Notes: generated from the letters alone by a model not told the origin. A DNA stretch of 64,000 nucleotides from Daucus carota subsp. sativus (GCF_001625215.2 NC_030383.2:16411197-16475196); one strand, 5' to 3'. Numbered from the stretch's first letter, positions 10,654 to 23,460 are shown. Translations and numbers: made by a program.

Positions 10654-13541
10654 TTAGCTTGTTTTTTCAAGCAAAACGGTATCGACAACATCCTTCACGA
10701 AAGCCATAAAGCATTCCCGGCAAGAACTAGGCATTAGAGTGGACCTTCTTGCTCCGTCAACTTTGTCAGCATGACTACAATGTGGATTTGAAAAAGGACG
10801 GACCCAAGGCTTTGGGATACCTATACCACATGCCGCCAAGATGGAGTACGTAGCATGTCTGGCAACTTCTTTAAACTCATTGGTAGCTGAAAATTTAAAA
10901 TGATCTCTAATATAAATGTTAAAGATTAAATTGATATTATGGATGACTAACAACTCCAACGTAAATTTGCACTCCAATAAATCATAGATTTAAAAAATTT
11001 AATCTAGGGACATGGAGCCGGAGTAATATTAGTATACAAGTAGAAAGTAAAAATATTCCTCAACTAATAGATTCCATGTGATACAAATAACCCAACCGTA
11101 GCTATGCTTGAAATCCGAGTGGTGTATTCAAATACAGAGACTTCTAATTTATTTTATGTAATAACTATGGGGATCATACATCCATCCCTTGGCAAATATT
11201 AGTTGTGTGTCTTTTTAATTAAATCATATTTATGTCGAAAATAATTTGCAGTTGGAGAATTATATGCGAGCACGAGATTGTTCAAAGTTTATGCAATTCT
11301 ACAAAAGATCATATGGTTAGATCTAACGACTACACAAAAATCAAAGATGTTGTTTGCAAGTAAGAGCCATACCTAGTTTCTTCTGTGCGTTTGAAAGCTT
11401 CAAATTCAGCTTCACCAGAGTCTGGATCTCACTCTTGGCATCACTAAGTACTTTAGCCTGGCCATCTACTTGATGTTCTTCCACATTTGTTACTTTATTG
11501 ACATTGAAAGGTGCAGTTGCATGTACATTCTGTTTCGCTGCAGCCAGTGGTTTGGCAACAGACTGGAGGCTAACACTGCAATTAGAAGAACTGTGAATTT
11601 TATTTGCATTTGCCAATGACCCAAGTGAACGATTTGTTTGTAAATTCACACTACTTTCGTCATCAATTCTTGCATGGACTGAAAATTGGCCGGTTTTTGT
11701 TGAGAAGTTTGAAGATTCTGCAGAATAAGTAGTTGGATGGTGCTCAAAATTCCGAAAACTGCTAGGGTTCTCTTTCTGAAACTTTGGGAACTGGGGCTTA
11801 TCATGACATTTTTCAGTAGCACAACCCTGAAAAGGCCTCTTAAGATTCTTACAATCTTTATCCTTATCTCCGCTGTGACGTGTTGAGGGAAGCATTGACC
11901 TCACACTAGGAAAATGTTTTGGAGTTTCAGTATTAGTCAATGGATGCTTTGAACCATTAGAGGGACAAGGAATGGTGTTGGTATACTTCTTCTTTTCAAC
12001 AGACTTCGCAGCTTTCATCATCTTCCATACCTTTTTAATATCTTGTGTGGCTTGATCAGGTATGATGTCGGAGGTGGATGATTTCGTTGCAGATGAAGTA
12101 CCACATGATAATTCACCTGGTTTAATAATGGGAAATGAAGAAAAGCTCAAGGATCCCTGTCTGATTTTATCCCAATTTTCACGCAATGCACGTGTTCGAC
12201 TATCCCTATTCCGACAACTGATGAGGACCGTTCTATCATCACCAGCATTAGTTAGTGGCGAACGACTTTGATTTGGTAAGGATCTCTCAACATTATAAGG
12301 ACCTGATTCTCTGACAATATCATGAATAGATAAATTGGCTTCAGTTGATGAAACATTTTGATGGCATCTATTTTTACTTCCAGAATGGGAATCAATGCCA
12401 CTTAGACCAACAGCTTTGAGATCCTGCTCATCCTCGGCATGCTCAGTACAGTTTTGACAAATCCAGTCATCCTCAGGTACAGTGTCACCCAAACCAACAC
12501 AGTATGTATGTGAAGAAGAGTCACATAAATCACATTGCAATAGAAGAGTCTGATTAGACATATTGTGGCAAACATTACACTGTATTTCAGCATATGAGTC
12601 CTCATGCTCAGTTTTGATGTTTTCATGATAGGCCTGCAAATTAGACCGATGTATGAAAGTTACTACAGATCAATTTCATACTCTATATTGTGGTAATTAA
12701 CTAATACCTGGAGGCTGGAACCCTTCCTATGATACTACTATTCATTTAGTACACATAAACATTAATAATGCAGCAACAAACTTTTGGATCCTTAAGTTAC
12801 TTATGAAACAATTAGTTCACCACCTCATGATAAAGCAAACACAAAAACCAGCAGCTTTATATCAAAAACACAATAAATAAATTAATGGCAAACCCCAGGA
12901 AAAAAATCAGATCCAGAAGAAAAACAAAAATAAAAAAAGTGATGTGCTTGATGATATATACTAAGGATAAAGGGGTTTCAATTTCTTAAATGACAAGATT
13001 AATTATCAGCACTTATCAAAATTAGGGCTAACTCGATTAATGGACTCAAGTACCTTTTTCTTTTCAAAAATCTATATTGACGAGCATCTTCCAAATTAAT
13101 CAGCAATTTCCGTGCAATGATTTTATAATTTGTATTCAATAATATAGCAGAATTGCGAAAATTTAGAAGTTTATCATATTCCAGTTGCCTTTATCTTTTT
13201 TCCGGTCTGTCACCATCACTGTACAGGTAAAATGAGATAAAAAAGAACTTTCATACCTGGTCACCAGCGGGGACACCAACAATTAGCTCATCGGCCAGAG
13301 CACAGTCCTTCATCTGTTGATAATTATCACATGTATGGATATATCCTTTAATTGATTTCCCTTCATCGCACACATAACTTTGAGAGCTGTTAGTGCAGCT
13401 AGTTTCATTCTTAATTTTCTGTTTTCCTGTGGTGAGTAATTGTGAAATTACAGTTTTTTGTTGTGTGTTTGGTGAGTTTGGTTGCTCATCTGGTTCTTGT
13501 TTCATTGAGATGTTGGAGTTTGGGGTTTCTGCCGAAAGCAT
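10654..13541 (-). CDS. RING/PHD-finger family nuclear protein, copy 2
   Basis: Exons 13541-13257, 12633-11373 and 10886-10654 give the same 592-residue layout as copy 1. All splice sites are retained and no stop is present. The PHD finger at residues 114-157 is complete, the RING remnant is degenerate, and the C-terminal conserved block is present. Differences from copy 1 are a handful of substitutions, including Cys to Tyr just before the PHD finger and Ala to Val mid-protein. The middle of the protein is low-complexity and Ser/Lys-rich, as in the family. Two intact, nearly identical copies could raise dosage, or one may be silent. Confidence 0.75.
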
Positions 13542-13624
13542 TGAGGTACTGTGGAGGAAAAGACGGCTAGTACTCTGGAAAAACGAAGAAGTGATCAGTG
13601 TTTGTCAACAGGTTTTATTATAAT

Positions 13625-15003
13625 AGTTATTACTATATGCAAAATGTATATAAAGTTACATAAAATGATCTATACAACATTTAATTTCATTCTTCAAAGG
13701 CAATAACATTGATTTGGTCAACCTAGACAATCTGCAACTTCATTATATCCCTTTTTGATAAGATTAATCGCCGCAAACAACAAATAAAGCCAGGGTTTCA
13801 ATTTCTTAAATGGCAGGATCAATTATCTGCATTTATCAAAGTTAGGGTTAACTCGATTAATGGACCCAAGTACCTTTTCTTTTAAAAAATATGTACTGAC
13901 GAGCATCTTCCAAATTAATCAGCAGTTTCCATGCAATGATTTTATAATTGTATTCAATAATACTGTGGAATTGGGAAAATTTAAAAGATTATCACATTTC
14001 AGTTGCCTTGTCTTTTTTACGGTCGGCCACCATCACTATATAAGTAAAACGAGATAAACAAGAACTTTCATACCTTGTCACCAGCTGGAACACCGACAAT
14101 CTGCTCATGGGCCACAGCACAGTCCTTCATCTGTTGGTAATTATCACATGTATGGATACATCCATTGATTGATTTCCCTTCATCGCACACATAACTTCTA
14201 GAGCTGTTAGTCCAGCTAGTTTCATTCTTAATTTCCTGCTTTCCTGTGGCCTGTAATTGTGCAATTACAGGTTTTTGTGGTGTGTTTGGTGAGTTTGGTC
14301 GCTCATCTGATTCTTGTTTGATTGAGATGTTGGAGTTTGGGGTTTCTTCGGAAAACATTGAGGTACGGGGGGAAAAGACGGCTAGTACTCTAGAAAAATG
14401 AAGGAGTGAGTGTTTGTTAACAGGTTTTGTAATCATAATTGCTATATGCAAAATGTATATAAAATATACATAAAAGGACATATTTTAAGATTATTCTTAT
14501 TTTTTATATTAAGGAATAAGAACATTGTAATTGTATTTTTCTAAATAAAATGATCAAATAAATGTCCCAAATGAAATATGTATTTCAAATCTTTTTAATA
14601 CATAGTTTTCTTTCTATGTTTGATGAATATTACTCTTGAATATTTATATTTTGATATTTGGATATTTAGATTGGTATATGGGAATTTGTTGTATATCATT
14701 TAAAAATAGACTATCTGTTCTCTCTATTTAGATGTGTATGCTTTCTTCAATTTATGAAAAATATTGAAATTTAATTAAACAAATAAAGCCATATGCTGTA
14801 AAAAAAAAAAACCTTCTTACTCTCAGGTAAAAATAATTGGACAAAAAACAAAAATAATTATTAAATCTTTCAATAATTGCTATGTGCAAATCATTTTCTT
14901 CTCACCAAAAAATTTCATGTTATTGTGCAACTTTTTTAGTTTTTGATTTTTGATTCTTGTTAGATTAATATTTCTTTAAATAAATTTATTGAGTAATTGT
15001 TAA
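13625..15003. repeat. Partial third unit of the 6.1-kb array
   Basis: The sequence follows the start of units 1 and 2, lacks about 235 bp after GACAATCTG (about 13,733), and continues to about 15,003, where it departs into unrelated DNA near an ATAC/AT microsatellite. It carries exon copy A only. Confidence 0.85.
14074..14358 (-). pseudogene. Extra first-exon copy A (unit 3), acceptor lost
   Basis: The 95-codon frame is open and the donor (GACAAG|GTATGA) is kept. The AG of the acceptor that precedes the ATG in the other copies is replaced by CCCCCCGTACC. It could therefore serve only as a transcript's first exon. It sits about 0.8 kb upstream of gene copy 2. Confidence 0.6.
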
Positions 15004-15249
15004 TTACTATACATACATACATACATATATATATATCTATGTGTGTGTATTAGTTTAGCTGAACGTAATCCAGCAATATTTCCATATCATAATTAGAAAA
15101 TATCAATTTTAATATGAATTCATTTGAATTGTTTTAAGATCTTATTATTTTTGGTATAGTAAAGCATATCTAAGAAAGATTTAATTGAAATTTTTAACAC
15201 ATGTTAGCACTAATTTTATATTAATGTTGTTCAAAATCTTTTAAAGATT

Positions 15250-15650
15250 GGTGACTAAGATTATATTTAATTTTTTTTGACAAACAAATGATTTTATTAA
15301 CATAAATCACTTATCCGAACCCAGCTGGGACAAATCCCCCAACTGTCAACTACAATCTAATTGTGAAACAGTGCTAAACAAATAGCCGTTTTGTTTTTAG
15401 ATCGCGTAACACATGAAATATTCAAATTCTTTGATCTAAAAAGTAATAGAATGACATAACGAGCAATCCAACCGACATCATTTATAAAACTGGTAGCATC
15501 ACAATTGATCTTCACATAAGCATCATCTCTAGCCAACATTCAGAATTATCAGTTATATCAATTGATATTGGAGCAACAAGGACTCCCAACATATGAACAG
15601 TTTTTTTTGTGAAAGTTGAGTTTTTGCAATATCCACCATCATCCTAGGAT
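15250..15650 (-). pseudogene. Possible remnant of a retroelement RNase H-like (RVT_3) domain
   Basis: On the minus strand, 15,357-15,539 encodes a fragment with VKINCDATSFINDVGWIARY, which resembles the opening strand of RNase H-like domains in plant non-LTR retroelement proteins (VKxNxDGSF, GxGxVxRD). The frame is short and soon broken on both sides, and the second half is not convincing. It may be decayed LINE-type sequence; a chance match cannot be excluded. Confidence 0.35.
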
Positions 15651-16027
15651 CGATGCGAGTCTTACCGATTGCCCAAAATACCGTATGAATCTTTTTTATA
15701 TTATATTTAATTGATTTTATTGTTCATGTCTTAGATAAGAACATATCCAAAAAACCTCAAGTTCATTCTCTAGATTACTGTATTATAAATATTTATATAA
15801 ATGTGTTTTATTTAGTATATAAGATAATAACAAATATGGCACGCTTTATCTTTCATTAGAGCAACTAATTCTCTCTTCACAATAAAAACATAAAAGAAAT
15901 ACTAACTCCATCCCACTAATTTTTATATATTTTTTAGGGACACGATTTAATTGATCATATATACTCTTCACTAAGTATTTTTTTGGGACACGATTTAATT
16001 GATCCTATGACCGAAAATGTTAAATTC

Positions 16028-16143
16028 CACTAAGTTATCTATGACCAACAATTTCCGGTCAAATTTAGCTAAATTTGACCGTGTGCACACGGTCAAATTT
16101 AGTTAAATATGACCGGAAATTGACGGTCAAATTTGTTGTAGTA
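16028..16143. mobile_element. Small foldback element with CACTA-like ends
   Basis: The sequence runs from CACTAAG to TTGTAGTAAG and is almost entirely an inverted repeat: arms of about 40 bp (16041-16080 and 16091-16131) around GTGTGCACAC. The centre, 16071-16100, is a perfect 30-bp palindrome. The repeated GGTCAAATTT / AAATTTGACC motif resembles sub-terminal repeats of CACTA-type elements. No gene is present. Confidence 0.55.
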
Positions 16144-16679
16144 AGTTTCTAATTTGTAGGGCTGCTTTGAATCCCCATGATTCATTTGGTGCATTTGACT
16201 TATTTGATGAAATTAGTTGAATTAATTTGTCTCCATAATGTTAGTTCTACGGAGAGGATTGCTATTCAGCACGACTTGTTATTTATATTGATAATGTGAA
16301 ATAAGATGGAAAATTTGCTTATCGGAAAGTATTCATTGATCTTGTTAGACTAATACTACAAATAAATGCATATTTCTTCCTTTAATGAGATACGAGAACT
16401 TGCATTCATTTTGTCGTTGCAACCACAATATTTGAGAAGTGTTTCTCTGCCATACACGAAATTTGTGAAGTAGGATTTGCAAAATAAAAATAGTAATATG
16501 ATTATTCAAGTGATTGTCTTGTTCTGGCTATTTTGGTAATAAAAATAAGTATTTATAAAAGTTATTAATGATGATGAGAAGATCATCATTAAACTGGATT
16601 TCGTACATATGTATGTGTGTATACACACACATACATATATATAAGACCTTACAAGGACATTGTTGACTTGCTCTAATGC

Positions 16680-16976
16680 TGTATTTGGTTGGGGAGAATG
16701 GAATGAGATGAATATAAATAAAAAAAATAATAGAGTACTGTAGGAGGGAGGGTTTTGAAAAAAATGAGTGAGTGCAAATTTTGTATGATAAGTTTTGGGT
16801 AGAAAATAGGCATGATAAGAAATAGAGCATTCCCTCACAAAATGGAGGGTTTGAGCTCTAGTTAAGGATGATAGGAATAGAATGGTGCAAGGAATGAAAT
16901 TATTATACATTCAACTTAATTATTAGTTCAAATCTCATTTCATTCCCTTCATTTTCATTCATCCCAACCAAACACA
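16680..16976. mobile_element. MITE with TGTATTTGGTTGGG termini
   Basis: Imperfect terminal inverted repeats, TGTATTTGGTTGGGG on the left and the complement of CCCAACCAAACACA on the right, enclose about 300 bp. The same family is seen split at 39,576-39,688 and 42,710-42,814. Open frames inside are chance frames. Confidence 0.7.
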
Positions 16977-17136
16977 ATATAAGGTTAAATCTTTGTAGTA
17001 TCCATCATTGCAAATGCTTGTATTTGTAAATTGACTCTCATTTTATTCTTACTACAAACAACGAACACACATTTGAAACGGGTCATTCAACATATTACAC
17101 AAACTTGCGCCCATGGAGCCTGTGACTAAATCAGTG

Positions 17137-18793
17137 TTAGTGATCCACACACAATTCCCTTTTTTGGGGTATTGCTCTTAGAGGTACCAGCTTCCTCAGT
17201 GTTATTCCCATCCTCTCTGTCATATCCAAAGTCTCCAGACTGACCGAAACGTCAAGTTCCCAATCAAATGACCACAACAAGGTGGCCAGGCTGAGGTGCA
17301 CTACGCGGTGAGCCAAATCCATGCCAATGCAAATTCGCCGACCTGAGCCAAATGGGATAAACTCAAAATCATGGCCTTTGTAATCAATACTCGAGCCTAA
17401 AAATCTCTGAGGATTGAAACATAAGGGATCTTCCCAAGCATCAGAATCCCTTCCAATCGCCCATGCATTCACAAAAACTTGTGTATTAACCGGTATGAAA
17501 TAGTCCATGTAGTTGGCATCTTCCATTGAACATCGTGGGACTAGTAGAGGAACCGCGGGATGTAATCTCAGGGTTTCCTTCACCACTGCCTGCAAATAAG
17601 GCAGTTTGTCGATATCACTTTCTTTGATCTTTCTTCTTGCTCCTATAACCCTTTCAAGTTCATCTTTAGCCTTCTTCATACACTGAGGGCTGCGTATTAA
17701 CTCAGATAACGCCCACTCAACTGTCACGCTTGTAGTTTCTGAGCCAGCAACAAACATTTCCTACAAATTTTAAAATTTATGACAATTTTTAAATTTGAAC
17801 TTTAAAAAGTATTTTATCCAAATCTTTGAACTTGTTGTAATTGATTTTAGTGTATGTAGAGTATAGTTTCATTACCACTATGATAAAAGTTATATTCTTC
17901 TGGGATATAATTCTTGGCCCCTCTTTGCCCTCTCCTCGATACTCCAACAGCATATCCAAAAAATCTTTCTTCACCTTGTGGCTCCCTGCCGTATTCTCCT
18001 GAACTCTATCTTGGACGAAGCTGGCTACAATATCGATGGCAGTTCCCAAATCTTTCTTCATCTTTCTCCTAACACTTTGTGGATCAATCCACTTCAATAG
18101 AGGAAAAAAGTCAGCCAGATTAGGCTTCCCAGCCCGTTGCATGACCCTGTTCACTGCCCTAAAGAAGTCTTCCCCTTCCTTTGATTCTACGCTCAGGAGA
18201 TCTCTTGACAGCATCAAATTTCCAACTAAATTAAACGACATAAGAAACAACAAGTGTGCTGGTTCCACCTCACCTGACCCTCCTTGATCGCGTGATGCTG
18301 CTGAGGCCTCTTCAATCCAGTGTACAAGTTTGTCTACGCACTTCTCTCGGAGCTCAATTGATTTGTTGAGTTGTTTGTTTACAAGGAACTCCGTGGAGCA
18401 GATCTTCCTTAGAATGCGCCAGTATGCACCGTATGGAGCAAAGCCTAGTGATCCTTGGTTGTAGCTCCAAACTGTCATCGCATCAGGAACTGCACGGTTA
18501 GAAAATGTGAGATCGTGGTTCTTGAACAAGTCAGCTGCGGCTTTGGCAGATTGAATAACCATGGTATTAACTGAACCAAGCTTTAGCCAAAGAACTGGTC
18601 CATACTTTTGTCGGAGTTGGTATAGGCTTTGATGTGGCATGGTGCCGAGATCAAATATGTTACCAACAACTGGCCAAGCTGGTGGCCCTGGAGGCATTCT
18701 TCGTGTTGCACCACTTTTTCGTTTCATCCATAATTTGAGTAGAAGAATAGAAAGAACAGCAATTATCAAAATGACTGAACTATAGCCTTCCAT
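17137..18793 (-). CDS. Cytochrome P450 monooxygenase, CYP76A-like (CYP71 clan)
   Basis: Two exons (18793-17876 and 17760-17137, 115-bp intron, GT-AG) encode 513 residues, the normal length for a plant P450. In order: a hydrophobic N-terminal ER anchor (residues 5-22), the proline hinge PPGPPAWPVVGN, the I-helix oxygen-activation motif AGSETTS (about 311-317), the K-helix ETLR (368-371), the FNPQRF motif and the haem loop FGSGRRICIG with ligand Cys450. The intron sits just before the I-helix motif, as is usual in this clan. Sequence around the SRS1 region and the haem loop is most like CYP76A members, several of which oxidise terpenoids or phenylpropanoids; the substrate cannot be read from sequence. 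It appears intact and is likely ER-bound, served by a P450 reductase. Confidence 0.9.
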
Positions 18794-18831
18794 TCGTAAA
18801 CTTTGTGCTCTTTCAATGGCTTACGAGCGTC

Positions 18832-18840
18832 CTAATATAG
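18832..18840 (-). promoter_or_regulatory. TATA-like box of the P450 gene
   Basis: The minus strand reads CTATATTAG about 40 bp upstream of the ATG at 18793. That would leave a very short 5' leader. No other clear TATA is nearer. Confidence 0.4.
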
Positions 18841-18989
18841 AAGCAAGGTCCGGTAGCATTCACATATCTTTAGTAGTGTGGTTTCTTGTTTTGTGACGCT
18901 GGAAAATTTAAATTCATTATTAATTTGGGTGTTCAATATCATTAAAGCTATATAATATATCTGCCCGCAAAATTTGAATAAATTGATTG

Positions 18990-21345
18990 GATATATTGAG
19001 AGCATCTCCAACTCGGGTCAAACCATCTAAAGTCCTTAATTCTATTAAGAAAACTGGACAAAACCGGTCATGTAAAACCGACCGACAATAAAAAAGTTAC
19101 GTGATGAAACCGACCGACAAAAGATTAGTGATTTTGACACTTATGATGTTGTTCTGCTGAGGTGGCACTACACTGTCACAATTTAACCGATAGAAATAAT
19201 ATGGTCGGTTTTAAGAATGACGTGGCTACATTTAAACTGACCGCAAATTGGTCAGTTATATATTTGAATTTTTTATTTAAATTTGTATGAATCCGCAAGG
19301 CATAACGACATCGTATTTGTCGTGAAGATAAAACCGACCGAGTCGATTGTCGGTTTTAAATACTTATTTATTCTTTTATATATATATTTATTTTGTTTTA
19401 TATGAAAAAGATGGACGTTGATGATGGTTTATAGTGTCTTTTTTGTTATGTGACATAATCGTTCACCTGACTTAAACAGGCGGTCAATTTTGTCTTGACT
19501 ACAAAACCTCAAAACTTTGTTATTCATTTGTTGTAAAGGAGAATAACACAAAAAAACAAAAAGGAAGAAGAAGAGAAGGGAGAAGAAGAAGAAGGAAAGA
19601 AAGGGAATCAAATATCAAAAACAAAATAAACTATTCTTATTAATTTATGATCACATTGAAATTTGTTTGCATGTTATATATTTCAATTTTTTTTAAATAA
19701 TTTGTAATATATGTGATGTTCTTGCATGTATGTGTATTTATTCTGATGAAAAATATTGATTAAAATTGGGTATATAATCAGTTATAAAGAGATAAAATTA
19801 CTATTAGCCAAGAATATAGATAAAATTAGATAAGATGTAGATGATTTTTATAAATTTGCAAGTTTAAAAATAGAGGGAGATATGATGAAATGCACAGCTC
19901 ATAACCGACTACACTGCGTGGTCAGTTTTATCAGATTCGACCTGGATTGAGATAAATCGATCAGAGCCGCATAACCGACCACCATTCGGTCGGTTTTGTT
20001 GTCTTCCATAATAACTTAGAATAAACTTGACCAAACGCTTATAACCGACCACACATGTCAGTCGTAACACTTCTAGGTGGCAATGTTGGGCCCACTTGTG
20101 GGGAGCATGTGTGGTCGGTTATGTCACTTGAACCACTTGTGGGGAGCATGTGTAGTCGGTTATGTCACTTGAACACGACCAAATTGCCTTAATTGATCAG
20201 CCTAAAAACGATCATCTTTTTTTATCGGTTTAACTCGTAAAACCGACCATTTATGACCATAATCGACCAATATTGACAGTCGATTTTACTAGCTTTTTTT
20301 TTGTAGTGTTAGCATGAAATTGAATAATTATTGTCATAAATAAGTTACAGAGAACGGGGACAAGAAATTCCACTTTGATCATATATATTCACCTTAGTTA
20401 TATATTTTGTTTTATATGAAAAAGATGGACGTTGATGATGGTTTATGGCATCCTTTTTTGTTATGTGACATAATCGTTCAAACAGGCGGTCGATTTTGTC
20501 TTGACTACAAAACCTCAAAACTTTGTTATTCATTTGTTGTGAAGGAGAATAACACAAAAAACCAAAAAGGAAGAAGAAGAAAAGGGAAAAGAAGAAGAAT
20601 GAAAGAAAGGGAATCAAATATCAAAAACAAAGTAAGCTATCTTTATTAATTCATGATCACATTGAAATTTATTTGCATGTTATATATTTCAATTTTTTTT
20701 AAATAATTTGTAATATATGTGATGTTCTTGCATGTATATGTATTTATTCTGATGGAAAATATTGATTGAAATTGGATATATAGTCAGTGATAAAGAGATA
20801 AAATTACTATTAGTCAAGAATATAGATAAAATTAGATAAGATGTAGATGATTTTTATAAATTTGCAAGTTTAAAAATAGAGGGAGATATGATGAAATGCA
20901 CAACTCATAATCGACTACACTCGGTCAGTTTTATCAGATTCAACCTGGACTGAGATAAACCGATCAGAGCCGGAAACCCACCACCATTCGGTCGGTTTTG
21001 TTGTCTTCCATAATAACTCAGAATAAACCTAACCAAACGCTTATAACCGACCACACATGTCAGTCGGTTTTAGTTTTTAGCATTAACGGGTCAAACGGTC
21101 ATAACTTTCAACTGATGACAAAGGTGGTAGGCTATATATACCCACGTAACACTTCTAAGTGGCAATGTTGGGCCCACTTGTGGGGAGTATGGTGGTCAGT
21201 TATATCACTTGAACACGACCAAATTGTCTTAACTGATCAGTCTAAAAACGACCATCTTTTTTGATCAGTTTAACTCGTAAAATTGACCGTTTATGACTAT
21301 AATCGACCAATATTGACCGTCGATTTTACTAGCTATTTTTTTTTT
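18990..21345. mobile_element. ACCGACC-motif DNA transposon block, about 1-kb unit in tandem
   Basis: Many direct and inverted AACCGACC / GGTCGGTT motifs are scattered over this region, like sub-terminal repeats of CACTA-type elements. A terminus-like TTTTTTTGTAGTG ends at 20,308. The stretch from about 19,390 to 20,400 is repeated from about 20,405 to 21,440 (for example the GATGGACGTTGATGATGG block at 19,411 and again at about 20,425). No transposase frame is visible, so it would be non-autonomous. The left end is not resolved; a GAGCATCTCCAAC terminus-like motif lies at 19,002. Confidence 0.5.
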
Positions 21346-22434
21346 GTAATGTTAGCCTGAAATTGAATAATTATTATCATAAATAAGTTAAAGAGAACGG
21401 GGACAATAAATTCCACTCTGGTCATATATATTCACCTTAGTTATATATTCACGTTGTTTGAAAATTTAGTCAATTTCATAATATTGGCTATATTTTTATT
21501 GAACATCCAGAGAGACATGTATAAAAATTCTACAGAATTTATTATCATAATAAAATGATATAATATATTTGTAATAATTTGAAATAAAAATAACATGTTA
21601 TTTTTAAAATATCGCCCCAATATCATGCCACAACATCTTAAAGTTTCATAAATTTTACAGAGTATTTCATATCATCCTATACAAATAGGATTGATTTATT
21701 CATGTATGCACTTCAATACTCAAGGATAACGAAATACACAATATAGGCGCAAATCATGCTTAGTAAATTTTAATTGCTAATCTGACAATGACGCTACAGC
21801 AAAATGCCAAATCTAGCTTTCGCTACGATTATATCATAGTTGTTATATGTATCCCGGAGCTGAAATTGACTAGGAGCTAATATGTCAACAAATGCCAAAG
21901 GAAAGTGACAAATATATATGAATAAGTGAGTGACCACAAAAAAAATTTGAGTGGATGATCTGAATAATGAACAGCTTCACTGTTGAACTGTCTTTATGAA
22001 GGGAAATGCGCTATTAATTTATCTAATGGTCTGTTCTTTCATCTGCAATGGACATTTAGTAGCCAGATTATAAGTTCCAAACTGAATAAGTACTTTTTTC
22101 TTCAAGAAGAACTTGTGGTCAGATGTTTGCATAACAGATATGATCCTCTCAAGGACTAATTTATGAAGTTTATTAGAAGTGACCGTTTCTGTCAAATTTA
22201 ATGGCATTATATCATTGTCCACTGAATATATTCGTCGAATTCCACCAATATTTTTTTTTGCAGTGAATTAAAAAGTAACGATTCAAGGTAAAATCAAGGG
22301 ATTAAAAGTTGGAATTATTAAGTAAATCCATTGTCATACTTGCTAGCTATTAATCCTTTTAAGTTTTATAAATCGTTCTGTGATCACGAATTATAAACAT
22401 TCTATAGTGTGTTATTTGTATTTTTAAGTATGTA

Positions 22435-22691
22435 CTCCCTCCGTCCCTATTTATCTGTCCACTTTGGTGACTTTGTTCTTTTAGCTATAAATATCATAAC
22501 TATTATTCAATGATTCATTAAATTTGTATTGGATAATGGAGTAATCCCACTAATATTTTTCTACAATTAAGGCATTAAATAAGGGTATTGATGGAAGTTT
22601 CTTATCAAACTTAAATTTTCTTAATATGCGTGAAAATGTTAAAAGTGGACAAAAATGTTAAAAGTGGACAGATAAATAGGGACGGAGGGAG
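22435..22691. mobile_element. Stowaway-type MITE, 257 bp
   Basis: Terminal inverted repeats CTCCCTCCGTCCCTATTTAT and its complement, flanked by TA on both sides (22433-22434 and 22692-22693), the standard signature of Tc1/mariner-type Stowaway MITEs. The inverted repeat extends about 30 bp. Confidence 0.92.
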
Positions 22692-23460
22692 TATAAAATT
22701 GGTGAGAAAGGTAAATCAGGAGAAGTCAACAAAAGCGGCTTATGTGACTGGGCTAGTTAGCGGAAGATGACAGTACTCCATTGTTTAAGCAATAGTGGTG
22801 GACTTTACGAAATAAGTCGCTTTCGAAAGGTTAAACAACACATTGAACATAAACATTGATCCAAACTACAGAAAGCAGATACAATTAAGTAGTACTATAT
22901 ATTCAGTCACTGGAAAAAAAATCTATCGCGCATAACCGACTGTTCAAGTGATTGAACATCAAAGCTCCGTTACGGGGGTCGTTAGAGAAAGGGAAGTCTA
23001 AAACATGGGTGGCAAATTCAAAACCGGTAGGCGAAAATTAACCTCACTAACTCAGTATCCTAAACCTTATTGTCGGGTTCACATCTCTCCAAGAATAGTG
23101 ACAGGCTTGAGGCTTCCTGTAGCCCATTCTTTATGCAATAACCCAACCCAATCAGTTTGGTCTCTTTATTATTTTTTGTTGCAAAAAGTAAATAATCATG
23201 AAATAAAAATTAATCAGAAATTAATTAGATTAATCGAAATCAGATAACTAATTAAATAATTAGATATTCAACCAATCGGTGAGTTACAGAAAGTAATCAC
23301 TAATTTTCTAAACAATTGTAAATATGAACCAATTTTCTTTTTTAATGTTTAAAAATTCAAATTTGTATTTATAAAATTTATTAGAAATTATTCAACTACA
23401 CATTTATACGGGACACTTATTTAACATCTTGCATCTATTTTTTAATCCTTTTGTCTAATA

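Larger units (their letters stand above)
7524..13624. repeat. 6.1-kb tandem segmental duplication, unit 2
   Basis: Second full copy of the unit, head to tail with unit 1. It holds exon copy A (8,202-8,486), a shorter (AT)n run, the ACGACGG element (9,786-10,106) and complete gene copy 2 (10,654-13,541). Identity to unit 1 is near complete, with only scattered changes and small indels, for example an extra CTTG before 10,624. Confidence 0.93.

Noticed and set aside
16506..16910. 134-residue hydrophobic frame
   Set aside because: Lies across a MITE and simple-sequence DNA; composition reflects the AT-rich repeat.
18036..18287. Plus-strand frame within P450 exon 1
   Set aside because: Antisense shadow of the P450 gene.
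23005..23247. 80-residue frame starting MGGKFKTGRRK, present in both 4.0-kb copies
   Set aside because: No family match that I recognise. It drifts into AT-rich Lys/Ile/Asn sequence, and its repeat copy is explained by the duplication.
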